Assembly: GCA_964452915.1 (NCBI GenBank)
Contig: CAYVNW010000049.1
Span: 1 to 16,741, forward strand
Length of the DNA: 16,741 nt
DNA from: Colivivens sp964452915
GTDB lineage: Bacteria; Bacteroidota; Bacteroidia; Bacteroidales; Bacteroidaceae
Reading direction: 5' to 3'
Both the position numbers and the translations under genes were made by a program. Shown here piece after piece: positions 1 through 7,063 of this stretch (position 1 is the stretch's first letter; every line of letters starts with the position of its first letter). Under the pieces are notes generated by a model that worked only from the letters and a program-made list of their open reading frames with translations, searched no databases and was not told where the DNA came from.

Positions 1-119
1 ACAGTGGCTCCGGTTCCGGCTCTGGCAGCGACAGCGGCACAGGTTCAGACACAGGTAGCGGTAGCGGCTCCGGTTCAGGCAGTGGTTCCGACAGCGGAAG
101 TGGACTGGAAGGAGAATAG
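1..119 (+). CDS. 3' end of a gene with a Ser/Gly-rich C-terminal tail (partial)
   Basis: An open frame (codons from base 3) enters from the left edge and stops at TAG 117-119. Its 38 visible residues are almost entirely alternating Ser-Gly with scattered Asp and Thr, ending in LEGE. The DNA repeats accordingly (variants of GGCTCCGGTTCCGG and GGCAGCGACAGCGG). Such low-complexity tails occur at the C-termini of Bacteroidales proteins, including some HU-related DNA-binding proteins and some surface proteins. The folded part lies outside the window, so the function cannot be assigned. The reading frame is supported by the stop codon followed closely by a good terminator at 164-193. The other two forward frames would give Ala/Val/Pro-rich or Arg-rich peptides. 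Confidence 0.75.
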   Translation, partial: SGSGSGSGSDSGTGSDTGSGSGSGSGSGSDSGSGLEGE

Positions 120-163
120 TAGGAGTTGTCTGCGAAGCGAATAATTCCTGACACTTAACGAAG

Positions 164-193
164 AGGGGGCATACATGACGTGCCCCTTTTTTT
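164..193 (+). terminator. Rho-independent terminator after the Ser/Gly-tail gene
   Basis: GGGGCA (166-171) pairs with TGCCCC (181-186) around a 9-nt loop, with weaker pairs at 164-165, and seven T follow directly (187-193). It lies 45 nt after the stop codon at 119. Confidence 0.88.
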
Positions 194-458
194 ATGTCCG
201 TGCAGATAACCGTTCTGTGCATCGTACGATGCATCTCTATATGGTATGGGCTGGCTCTTGTAAGATTGATGTTGCAGAGGCATTTGTGAGGCACTGCATT
301 TAAAGGGCGGAGCTTAAAAGAGTGGAAGTCGCAAAAAATCAGATGGCATACAAAAGAAATGCACAAATCTGCCAACGGTTTAATTAGCTTGCTGACCGGC
401 TGTTGGAATCGGCAAGGATGTGTTTTTGAGTGTGTGCTGATAAGTTAGTGATAAAAAA
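194..458. other. Gene-free stretch with a 16-bp palindrome
   Basis: I find no convincing gene here on either strand. It contains the perfect palindrome at 218-233. It also has short inverted repeats that could fold: TGCAG/CTGCA near 273-298, and CCAAC/GTTGG near 372-406. I recognise no riboswitch or tRNA in it. A GTG at 430 opens a frame that runs into the DUF177 gene, but the promoter at 460-490 lies inside that extension, so the extension is probably not translated. Confidence 0.5.
218..233. repeat. 16-bp perfect palindrome
   Basis: TGCATCGTACGATGCA equals its own reverse complement over all 16 bases. It lies 25 nt beyond the terminator T-run and about 225 nt upstream of the DUF177 promoter. 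It could be a protein-binding site; no known operator is recognised. Confidence 0.6.
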
Positions 459-459
459 T

Positions 460-490
460 TTTGTCAGTAAGAAAATTTGTTATACCTTTG
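460..490 (+). promoter_or_regulatory. Bacteroidetes-type promoter for the DUF177-rpmF genes
   Basis: TTTG at 460-463 and TACCTTTG at 483-490 are separated by 19 nt, matching the primary sigma pattern of this phylum (TTTG-N19-TAnnTTTG). Transcription should start only a few bases after 490, at or just before the ATG at 499. This fixes the gene start at 499. Confidence 0.85.
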
Positions 491-498
491 CACTCCAA

Positions 499-978
499 AT
501 GGGTAAAGACAATTTCAAGATAGATTTGTTGGGTCGGAACATCGACGGACTAAAGGTCGAATATACGATTGACGATTCTTTCTTTCAGAAGATAGACGGA
601 CTGATATGGCGTGGACAGGTTCACACTACGGTTGAAGTAGCGGGTAATACACAATCGCGTTACCGTTTCACTATCCGGTCGAGAGGTATTGTCTATGCTC
701 CATGCGACAGATGCCTGGCAGACGTGGCTGTACCTGTTGACACAGTCGATGAGCTGTCGGTGATGTTGGGCGATGATTATTCAGACGAGGGTGACTTGGT
801 AGTCGTCCCTGAGAACGACGGAGTGATTGACATTTCACAATTCATTTATGAATATATAGCACTCAGTATGCCTTTGAAGCTTGTTCACGCACCTGGAGAA
901 TGTGACGAAGCTATGATTGACGTCCTTAAGGCGCATCTTTCTGCCCGAAGCAGCGAAGACACAGATGAGGAAGAATAA
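499..978 (+). CDS. DUF177 (YceD-like) protein
   Basis: This 159-residue protein belongs to the DUF177/YceD family, whose genes sit directly before rpmF in many bacteria. In plants and E. coli the family has been tied to 23S rRNA accumulation; its exact activity is not settled. Visible family features are the N-terminal MGKDNFKIDL segment, the C-D-R-C-L pair (Cys69, Cys72), the DGVIDISQFIYEYIALSMPL helix and a Cys at 135. The C-terminus is acidic. I chose ATG 499 over the upstream GTG 430: the family's usual N-terminus begins here, and the promoter -7 element ends at 490, so the first 23 codons of the longer frame would not be transcribed. There is no Shine-Dalgarno and almost no leader. rpmF follows after 28 nt, probably as one transcript. 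Confidence 0.88.
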   Translation: MGKDNFKIDLLGRNIDGLKVEYTIDDSFFQKIDGLIWRGQVHTTVEVAGNTQSRYRFTIRSRGIVYAPCDRCLADVAVPVDTVDELSVMLGDDYSDEGDLVVVPENDGVIDISQFIYEYIALSMPLKLVHAPGECDEAMIDVLKAHLSARSSEDTDEEE

Positions 979-1006
979 TAAAAGAATAAAATATAAATAT
1001 TGAATT

Positions 1007-1192
1007 ATGGCACATCCTAAAAGAAGACAATCGAAAACAAGAGGTCGTAAGAGAAGAACTCATGATGTAGCAGTGGCTCCAACATTGGCAGTTTGTCCTA
1101 ATTGTGGAGAATTCTATGTATATCATACAGTATGTCCTGCATGTGGATATTACAGAGGCAAGATTGCGATAGTGAAGGAAGAAGCAATTTAA
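1007..1192 (+). CDS. rpmF: 50S ribosomal protein L32
   Basis: This 61-residue protein is bacterial L32, a small protein of the large ribosomal subunit near the peptidyl-transferase region. The start MAHPKRRQSKTRGRKRRTHD is the classic basic N-terminus. The four cysteines C30, C33, C43 and C46 (CPNC and CPAC) make this the zinc-ribbon form rather than the Cys-free form. Length is normal. It follows the DUF177 gene closely. No Shine-Dalgarno is visible; the AT-rich stretch before the ATG is usual for the phylum. Transcription probably ends at the hairpin 40 nt downstream. Confidence 0.98.
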   Translation: MAHPKRRQSKTRGRKRRTHDVAVAPTLAVCPNCGEFYVYHTVCPACGYYRGKIAIVKEEAI

Positions 1193-1231
1193 ACCACAAG
1201 AAATAATGTTGTAATTTGCTTGGAATTTAGT

Positions 1232-1267
1232 AACGCATCGCATGAGTAGCATACGGTGCGTTTTTTT
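1232..1267 (+). terminator. Terminator hairpin between rpmF and era
   Basis: AACGCATCG pairs with CGGTGCGTT through a stem of about 9 bp (one wobble). It can extend inward past a C-A mismatch by ATG/CAT around loop AGTAG, and is followed by seven T (1261-1267). The T-run ends only 12 nt before the era start codon, so it may attenuate rather than fully stop transcription into era. Confidence 0.82.
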
Positions 1268-1279
1268 GTTTAACTGCGT

Positions 1280-2161
1280 ATGCATAAATCAGGTTTTGTA
1301 AATATTGTAGGTAATCCGAATGTCGGGAAGTCGACTCTGATGAATTTGTTCGTCGGAGAACGTATATCCATTGCCACTTTTAAAGCTCAGACCACCCGTC
1401 ACAGAATTATGGGCATTATCAATGATGAAGACGCACAAATAGTGTTCAGTGATACACCGGGAGTCTTGAAGCCGACGTATAAGTTGCAGGAGAGCATGCT
1501 TGCTTTCTCTGAGAGTGCGTTGGAAGATGCCGATGTGTTGCTTTATGTGACCGACCCGATAGAGACTATTGACAAGAACAATGACTTTCTGAAGAAGGTG
1601 GAGACGCTGAACGTTCCGGTAATTGTGCTTATCAATAAAATTGACTTGACTGACCAGCAGCGTCTGGAGAAACTGGTTGAGGAGTGGCACTCGTTGTTGC
1701 CAAAGGCAGAGATCATTCCGGTGTCGGCTCTTGCGAAGTTTAATGTCGATGCAGTGATGAAGCGGATAAAGGAGCTGATACCTGAGTGTCCGCCATATTT
1801 CGACAAGGACCAGTTGACCGACAAGCCGGCACGTTTCTTTGTCAGCGAGATTATCAGGGAGAAGATACTCCTTTATTATAGTAAGGAGATTCCGTATTCG
1901 GTCGAAGTTGGTGTGGAGAGTTTCAAGGATGAGCCTAAGATTATACGTATAAGCGCAGTTATTTACGTAAATCACGAAAGCCAAAAAGGCATCATAATAG
2001 GGCATCAGGGCAAGGCACTCAAGAAGGTTGCCACTGAAGCGAGAAAATCTCTTGAACGGTTTTTCGGAAAGCACGTCTTTTTGGAGATATTCGTGAAGGT
2101 AGACAAGAATTGGAGAGATTCAGAAAAGGAGTTGAACCTGTTTGGGTATAATCCGCAATGA
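1280..2161 (+). CDS. era: GTPase Era (16S rRNA-binding ribosome assembly factor)
   Basis: Era binds the 3' end of 16S rRNA and helps mature the small ribosomal subunit. The 293-residue length is typical. GTPase motifs visible: G1 GNPNVGKS (11-18), G3 DTPG (58-61), G4 NKID (119-122), and VSALAKFNV as the G5 region. The C-terminal KH RNA-binding domain shows a GHQG loop and ends in the usual KNWRDSEKELNLFGY-type tail. The start MHKSGFVNIVGNPNVGK matches the family. Transcription may come by read-through from rpmF, since a terminator hairpin stands directly upstream and no separate promoter was found. der follows 63 nt later. Confidence 0.98.
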   Translation: MHKSGFVNIVGNPNVGKSTLMNLFVGERISIATFKAQTTRHRIMGIINDEDAQIVFSDTPGVLKPTYKLQESMLAFSESALEDADVLLYVTDPIETIDKNNDFLKKVETLNVPVIVLINKIDLTDQQRLEKLVEEWHSLLPKAEIIPVSALAKFNVDAVMKRIKELIPECPPYFDKDQLTDKPARFFVSEIIREKILLYYSKEIPYSVEVGVESFKDEPKIIRISAVIYVNHESQKGIIIGHQGKALKKVATEARKSLERFFGKHVFLEIFVKVDKNWRDSEKELNLFGYNPQ

Positions 2162-2224
2162 TAAATGACTAAACAACAGCCCGTTCCGTCAGAATAATGG
2201 TGGTGGGCGGCAATAAGAAAGAAT

Positions 2225-3538
2225 ATGGGAAACTTAGTGGCAATAGTGGGTCGTCCTAATGTGGGCAAGTCGACTTTGTTTAATCGTCTGACACAAACGC
2301 GTCATGCTATAGTCAGTGACGAGGCGGGTACAACCCGTGACCGCCAATACGGCAAGTGTGAATGGGGCAACAAGGAGTTCTCTGTTGTTGATACAGGCGG
2401 ATGGGTGGTCAATTCGGACGATGTGTTCGAGGAGGAAATCCGCAAGCAGGTGTCGATTGCAATAGAAGAGTGTGACGTAATCTTGTTTATGGTCGACGTA
2501 CTCACGGGTGTGACCGACTTGGATGAACAGGTAGCAAGCATTTTGCGCCGGAAGAAAGCTCCGACTATTCTGTGTTGCAATAAAGTAGATTCTAACGACT
2601 TACAGTACAGCAGCGCAGAGTTTTATTCTCTCGGGCTTGGTGATCCTGTATGTATTTCCGCTTCAACGGGCAGTGGCACGGGTGACTTGTTGGATTTGAT
2701 TGTCAGTAAGTTTACCAAAGATATGTCGGACATCATTGAGGAAAACATTCCGAGAATTGCTGTTGTAGGACGTCCGAACGTGGGAAAATCCTCAATAATC
2801 AATGCGTTCCTCGATGACAACCGCAATGTGGTGACTGATGTGGCCGGCACTACGCGTGACTCAATCTACACGAAGTACAACAAGTTCGGTTTTGATTTCT
2901 ATTTGGTCGACACAGCAGGCATTCGTAAGAAGAACAAAGTCAGCGAAGACTTGGAGTTCTACTCTGTCATGCGGTCGATACGCGCAATTGAAAATTCTGA
3001 CGTGTGTGTGCTGATGATCGATGCTACACGTGGCATTGAGGGGCAGGATGTCAACATATTCCAGGTTATTCAGAAAAACCAGAAGGGCTTGGTGGTCGTA
3101 GTGAACAAGTGGGACTTGGTGAAGGACAAGAGTGTAACGGCTATCAAGTATTTTGAGAATACAATACGTGAGCGCTTTGCTCCTTTCACTGACTTCAAGA
3201 TTATATTTGCGTCTGCTTTGACTAAGCAACGTATTTTCAAAGTATTGGAAGAAGCGGAGAATGCATATAAAAACCGTGTCAACAAGGTGACAACACACAA
3301 ACTCAATGAAGTTATGCTACCCATCATTGAGGCAACACCACCACCTTCGATTAAAGGCAAGTATATTAAGATAAAATATTGTATGCAGTTGCCTGCGATG
3401 TATGTACCGTCGTTCGTGTTCTATGCTAATTTGCCACAGTATATTAAGGAGCCATATAAACGTTTCCTGGAAAATCAGATAAGAGAGCATTGGAATTTCT
3501 GTGGAACCCCGATAAACATCTTTATACGTCAGAAATGA
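2225..3538 (+). CDS. der: GTPase Der (EngA), double-domain ribosome assembly GTPase
   Basis: Der acts in assembly of the 50S subunit and is the only bacterial GTPase family with two G domains in tandem. Domain 1 has GRPNVGKS (9-16), DTGG (56-59) and NKVD (119-122). Domain 2 has GRPNVGKS (182-189), DTAG (229-232) and NKWD (294-297). The C-terminal KH-like domain follows to residue 437, a normal length. All nucleotide-binding motifs look intact. Its stop codon overlaps the next start as ATGA (3535-3538), indicating translational coupling with the small lipoprotein gene. Confidence 0.98.
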   Translation: MGNLVAIVGRPNVGKSTLFNRLTQTRHAIVSDEAGTTRDRQYGKCEWGNKEFSVVDTGGWVVNSDDVFEEEIRKQVSIAIEECDVILFMVDVLTGVTDLDEQVASILRRKKAPTILCCNKVDSNDLQYSSAEFYSLGLGDPVCISASTGSGTGDLLDLIVSKFTKDMSDIIEENIPRIAVVGRPNVGKSSIINAFLDDNRNVVTDVAGTTRDSIYTKYNKFGFDFYLVDTAGIRKKNKVSEDLEFYSVMRSIRAIENSDVCVLMIDATRGIEGQDVNIFQVIQKNQKGLVVVVNKWDLVKDKSVTAIKYFENTIRERFAPFTDFKIIFASALTKQRIFKVLEEAENAYKNRVNKVTTHKLNEVMLPIIEATPPPSIKGKYIKIKYCMQLPAMYVPSFVFYANLPQYIKEPYKRFLENQIREHWNFCGTPINIFIRQK

Positions 3539-3954
3539 AGAAGAAGTTGGCAGTAATCTTTGCTTTAGTGTCTATGATGTCGCTTGCATCATGTAATCAA
3601 GAAGAAAAACTAAGCGATGCCTGTCAAGCCAAGAATATGGTTGTATCATCGCTGAGTGCCCTGTATGCAGGTGACACAGATTCCTATCTGCGGCATGCTT
3701 ACTATGGCGAACATGCAGACTCTGTAGCAGATTCCGTTAAGGTCATGCTTATGCGTGTGGCGCTGAAACGGTATGTGGAAAATATAAATAGCAGAGGTGG
3801 GGTGGCGTCTGTCGTCCCGATCGGCTCAAGAAAAGAAACCGACTCTGTGTATTTTGTTGATTATGCGTTGAACTTCAATGACGGAACGAAAGAACAATGT
3901 ATAAGGAAAGTCCGCTTCATAAATGGTGAGTGGAGGATCTGTGTTACCGAGTAA
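3535..3954 (+). CDS. Small lipoprotein, DUF4878-like (NTF2-like fold)
   Basis: This 139-residue protein starts MKKKLAVIFALVSMMSLASC: a signal peptide with lipobox LASC, acylated Cys20. The mature part resembles the DUF4878 group of NTF2-like lipoproteins: an N-terminal helix with SSLSALYAGDTDSYL, then a sheet ending in VRFINGEWRICV. Function is unknown; the protein should be anchored in an envelope membrane facing the periplasm or surface. I chose ATG 3535, which overlaps the der stop as ATGA, rather than the in-frame ATG at 3490, because only the later start gives a proper signal peptide. Coupling to der is probably positional. Family assignment rests on remembered pattern. Confidence 0.78.
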   Translation: MKKKLAVIFALVSMMSLASCNQEEKLSDACQAKNMVVSSLSALYAGDTDSYLRHAYYGEHADSVADSVKVMLMRVALKRYVENINSRGGVASVVPIGSRKETDSVYFVDYALNFNDGTKEQCIRKVRFINGEWRICVTE

Positions 3955-4033
3955 ACAGGCCGCAAACCAGACGGAGAGAATGCCTTATATATATTATGAT
4001 TATACATACTAACTGTTTATATGTAAAATATCT

Positions 4034-4351
4034 ATGACACAAGATGAACGTTGGCTGAATATGTGGCAAATGTATATGGACTATTTGCACACGTATAAAC
4101 ATACACCTTCAAAATACCGTCCGGAGGAGCGGAATCTCGTCAATTGGGCAAAGCACAACCGTAAGTTGCACAACCAGGGGAAACTGCAAGAGAGCCGTTT
4201 GGAGAAGTTCGGTCAGTTGTGTGAGGAGGCTAAGAAGTATCAGCGTATAAACCAGTATGCATATGTCGGCGACGGACTCTCCGCTGCTAATTGTGATGAG
4301 AGGCGGAAAAGGGGAAACACGAATGAACCGCTCAGCCTGTTCACTGACTGA
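4034..4351 (+). CDS. Orphan helicase-associated (HA) domain protein
   Basis: This 105-residue cytoplasmic protein is nearly all one copy of a helicase-associated domain (HA, PF03457-like), about residues 6-68. The pattern is W-x-x-M...Y-x-x-H, then R-P-E-E-R-N-L-V-N-W, then H-N-R-K-L-x-N-Q-G-K-L and R-L-E-K-F. HA domains are small helical modules usually repeated at the C-terminus of DEAD/DEAH helicases and thought to bind nucleic acid. Here there is no helicase domain. The tail after residue 80 is low in recognisable features and basic (DERRKRGN). It lies 79 nt after the lipoprotein gene; no clear promoter was seen, so it may be the last gene of the era-der transcript. It converges on the methyltransferase gene. 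Confidence 0.75.
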   Translation: MTQDERWLNMWQMYMDYLHTYKHTPSKYRPEERNLVNWAKHNRKLHNQGKLQESRLEKFGQLCEEAKKYQRINQYAYVGDGLSAANCDERRKRGNTNEPLSLFTD

Positions 4352-4395
4352 CAAAGCCGGGCAAGAAATTCTTTATTCAGACTTTACGGCCAGGC

Positions 4396-5574
4396 CTATT
4401 CCACGTAAAGCACTAATCCCTTCAAGTATTCTCCTTCGGGATGATAGATGTTGATGGGGTGGTCTGCCGGCTGGTGCAGCTGGTGCAGAATTCTGACCTT
4501 TCGTCTTGCTTGAGCTGCAGCAGTGAAGACGGCATTGCGGAAATTATCTTTTGTTACAACCTGTGAACAACTGAATGTGAAGAGAATGCCTCCCGGTTGG
4601 ATCTTCTCGAATGCTTTGTGATTTAGGCGTGTATAGCCCTTCAGAGCATTTCGCAAAGCGTCCTTATGTTTCGCAAATGCGGGAGGGTCGAGTATTATCA
4701 GGTCATAATCATCGCCCATGTTGTCGAGGAACTTGAACGCATCTTCAGCGTATGCCTTATGACGTTTGTCGTTCGGAAAGTTGAGTTCTACGTTTGCATT
4801 CGTCAGGTCTATGGCTTTTTGTGAGGAGTCGACGGAGTGTACAAGATTTGCGCCTCCACGCATGGCATAGAAAGAGAACCCGCCGGTGTAGCAGAACATA
4901 TTGAGAACATTACGTCCTTTACTATATTTTTCAAGCAGGCTGCGGTTGTCTCTTTGGTCGACAAAGAATCCTGTCTTTTGTCCTTTCAGCCAGTCTACAT
5001 GGAATTTGAGCCCGTTTTCCATAGCTACGTCGTCGGTACTTTTTCCCATCAGAAACCCATTCTCCTGTCCAAGTTCAGCCTTGAACGGCAGTGTGGTCTC
5101 TGACTTATAGAAGATGCTCGTTATCTGTCCTTGCATAATGGCTTTAAGTGCTTCCGCCACCTTCATGCGGTCCTGATGCATCCCGACAGAATGAGCCTGC
5201 ATGACGGCTGTATTACCATAGATGTCGATTACAAGCCCCGGCAAATTATCGCCCTCCCCATGAACAAGACGGTAGGTGTTGTTATTGGGTCTGTCGGTTA
5301 TTCCAATACTCCGGCGCATGTTGTATGCTGATTCCAGCCGGTGACAGTAGAAGTCGGTATCGATTTCCTCGTGCTCAAACGAGAGTATACGCACCATGAT
5401 CGAACCTATCTGATAGTGCCCTGTAGCGATATATTCACGTTTGCTTGTATATACTTCCACCACATCGCCCTCTTCCGGATTACCTTCGATTGAAGCTATT
5501 GCTCCGGAGAATATCCATGGGTGAAATCTTTGCAGTGATTCTTCTTTGCCTCGTTTAAGATATATTTTCTTCAT
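4396..5574 (-). CDS. RlmI-type class I SAM-dependent 23S rRNA methyltransferase
   Basis: Predicted rRNA (cytosine-C5) methyltransferase of the RlmI family, which in E. coli methylates C1962 of 23S rRNA. The 392 residues comprise an N-terminal PUA domain (about 1-75), a middle EEHEE-like region and a Rossmann methyltransferase domain. Motif I is VLNMFCYTGGF (223-233), D296-P-P-A-F is the substrate motif, and F-S-C-S-Q holds the likely catalytic Cys336. KTGFFVDQRDNR (200-211) is also characteristic. I chose ATG 5574 rather than the longer open frame from 5706, because MKKIYLKRGKEESLQRFHPW is the normal PUA start. The gene overlaps the end of the exonuclease gene by 20 nt and is the last of the recF operon. 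The exact target base in this organism is inferred. Confidence 0.92.
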   Translation of the reverse strand: MKKIYLKRGKEESLQRFHPWIFSGAIASIEGNPEEGDVVEVYTSKREYIATGHYQIGSIMVRILSFEHEEIDTDFYCHRLESAYNMRRSIGITDRPNNNTYRLVHGEGDNLPGLVIDIYGNTAVMQAHSVGMHQDRMKVAEALKAIMQGQITSIFYKSETTLPFKAELGQENGFLMGKSTDDVAMENGLKFHVDWLKGQKTGFFVDQRDNRSLLEKYSKGRNVLNMFCYTGGFSFYAMRGGANLVHSVDSSQKAIDLTNANVELNFPNDKRHKAYAEDAFKFLDNMGDDYDLIILDPPAFAKHKDALRNALKGYTRLNHKAFEKIQPGGILFTFSCSQVVTKDNFRNAVFTAAAQARRKVRILHQLHQPADHPINIYHPEGEYLKGLVLYVE

Positions 5575-6229
5575 ATATTTTGTCGGAATGAATGTTGTCT
5601 GTTTGATTGTCTTCACAAGTTTTGATGAGAGTATAGTGTTTTGATTTTGCGAGTCGTTGTATCTCTTCGTGTATAAGAATGCACGACCATGCATCGATTG
5701 ACGCATACATCTTCTGTGCGTCGCTGAGTGTGTCTGCCTCCCAGTTGCTTAGTTGTTGTCGCTTGGTTATCATTTTGCCAAAGAGATTGGCGTAGATTTT
5801 TTGAAGGGAACAGTCGCGTATACCGATGAGTTTCACTTCGTCTTGTATGTCAATGAATTTACCAGGGACAAACCGGTGACGTCTTTCTAATGTCAACAGA
5901 TCGTCTCTCAGCGACAGGCCCACCTTGGTTATGTTGTTGTCTTCAAGCAGTTGTATCAGGCAGTTTGGCATTCCTATCATGTTGAGACGGAACAGGAAGC
6001 AGGTGTCGTGAGTAGATATTTGCAGAAGTGCGACATTGTATCTGACATTCTTCTTGAATGAAGGCCGTGTTTCTGAATCTATGCCGAGCAGGGATTCCTT
6101 CATGAGATAGTCCACGGCCCTGCATGCCTCGGCTACAGATGTAATGGTGATTATTCTTCCGGAGAATGTTTCTTTGGGCATCTGCTGTATCTTTAACTTA
6201 TCGATCTTGTCGTAAATAGTTTTATTCAT
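5555..6229 (-). CDS. DEDDy 3'-5' exonuclease domain protein
   Basis: A 224-residue protein of the DnaQ/RNase D-like fold, predicted to remove nucleotides from 3' ends with two metal ions. Motif ExoI is G-I-D51-S-E53, ExoII is GLSLRDD (Asp109/110), and ExoIII is Y175-x3-D179 (YASIDAW), so it is of the DEDDy type. There is no HRDC domain, unlike RNase D. Whether it acts on DNA or RNA is unknown; its place between recF and an rRNA methyltransferase fits either. The start ATG 6229 overlaps the end of the DUF5063 gene by 8 nt. The stop lies 20 nt inside the methyltransferase gene, so translation is probably coupled. Confidence 0.87.
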   Translation of the reverse strand: MNKTIYDKIDKLKIQQMPKETFSGRIITITSVAEACRAVDYLMKESLLGIDSETRPSFKKNVRYNVALLQISTHDTCFLFRLNMIGMPNCLIQLLEDNNITKVGLSLRDDLLTLERRHRFVPGKFIDIQDEVKLIGIRDCSLQKIYANLFGKMITKRQQLSNWEADTLSDAQKMYASIDAWSCILIHEEIQRLAKSKHYTLIKTCEDNQTDNIHSDKIYEENIS

Positions 6230-6752
6230 ACGTATCGTTTATGGAGTATTTCACTTCATGAAGGGCACGCATGACATTAACCAACTTCTGCCCCCAGTCT
6301 GTAGTAAAATTTGCCTTACATGTTTCCAAAGCCACCATCATCTCTTCTTCCGCTCCTAATTTATACACGCAGGCGAAATTCTTAATGTCTTGATATATGT
6401 CGGCTATATTCTCACTGACAGTCATCAGAATCGGCTCGTCGCTGTATTTCATGTCGTTGACGAACACGTCGAGGTAGTCGTCTCTGTCTGCCATCAAGTA
6501 TGCAACATTGTTTCGTATGATGTTATAGTTCTCCTCTGTAACATAATCTGTTACAGTGTCTTCGCCGAGTGTCTCATATTGAGGCATCAGTGTAGCTTTC
6601 AGGTATAATAGTGGCAATAACTTTGTCATGGTGTCGACAAACTCGCTTCTTTGCCTGCCTTCCAAATCTTCAAGATATGCACAGAATTGTACTGCGACCG
6701 TTGTGAATTCCAAGACGTCACGCTGGTATATTGGATTTTCGTTTTGTTCCAT
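6222..6752 (-). CDS. DUF5063 family protein
   Basis: This soluble, acidic, mostly helical protein of 176 residues matches the Bacteroidales DUF5063 pattern, with an N-terminal YQRDVLEFTTVAVQFCAYLE segment and a C-terminal WGQKLVNVMRALHE. No catalytic motif, signal peptide or membrane segment is visible, and the function is unknown. I prefer ATG 6752 (20 nt after the DUF721 stop) to the TTG at 6776, which would overlap the previous stop codon. The family N-terminus normally begins just before YxRdVLEF. It is conserved in this operon between DUF721 and the exonuclease. Confidence 0.78.
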   Translation of the reverse strand: MEQNENPIYQRDVLEFTTVAVQFCAYLEDLEGRQRSEFVDTMTKLLPLLYLKATLMPQYETLGEDTVTDYVTEENYNIIRNNVAYLMADRDDYLDVFVNDMKYSDEPILMTVSENIADIYQDIKNFACVYKLGAEEEMMVALETCKANFTTDWGQKLVNVMRALHEVKYSINDTYE

Positions 6753-6772
6753 CAGTGGATGCTTTATTGTTA

Positions 6773-7063
6773 TCAAATAAATACTATGTCAGCTATTACG
6801 TATGCCCCCACATAATCGTTGAGCCGTTTCACAAGTTTTGCCCGTTCCATCATCAGGTCGCTTTTAAGCGACGGCGATGTGATTTTGACATACAGTGTTT
6901 GATTTTTAATGAACATATCGCCTGTGTAGCGGGTTATAGTAGTTCCCATCACTTCTGACCATGCAGATATGAGCCGGTGTTGGTTGAGTGGTGTCTCAAG
7001 TCCTTCTTGCCTTAGAAATTTGGAGAGGAGATCGGACAAGGATTCAGTGTTACTCTTCTTCAT
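6773..7063 (-). CDS. DUF721 protein, DciA-like replicative helicase loader candidate
   Basis: A 96-residue DUF721 protein. DciA, the ancestral bacterial loader of the DnaB replicative helicase, is a DUF721 member, so a role at the replication fork is plausible but inferred. The sequence shows the usual order: an N-terminal helix (LSDLLSKFLRQEGLETPLNQ), then ISAWSEVMGTTITRYT, then the short strands FIKNQTLYVKITSPSLKSDLMMERAKLVKRLND. This is the core KH-like domain without a long extension. Its start overlaps the recF stop as ATGA (7060-7063), as in many genomes where a DUF721 gene follows recF. Confidence 0.85.
   Translation of the reverse strand: MKKSNTESLSDLLSKFLRQEGLETPLNQHRLISAWSEVMGTTITRYTGDMFIKNQTLYVKITSPSLKSDLMMERAKLVKRLNDYVGAYVIADIVFI

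Noticed and set aside
430..498. GTG start extending the DUF177 protein by 23 residues
   Set aside because: The promoter lies within this extension and the family N-terminus begins at ATG 499.
926..1285. 119-codon minus-strand frame across rpmF
   Set aside because: Antisense to rpmF, rich in Cys and Ser without pattern; a shadow frame.
1289..2074. 261-codon open frame on the minus strand opposite era
   Set aside because: It is entirely antisense to a well-recognised gene, and its translation shows no family features.
4352..4395. Possible terminator between the convergent HA-domain and methyltransferase genes
   Set aside because: Only scattered short complementary pieces are present, with no continuous stem plus T-run.
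5575..5706. 44-codon N-terminal extension of the rRNA methyltransferase
   Set aside because: It overlaps the exonuclease coding region and does not resemble the family; the PUA domain starts at ATG 5574.
6753..6776. TTG start for the DUF5063 gene
   Set aside because: An ATG 24 nt later fits the family start and leaves a normal 20-nt spacing.
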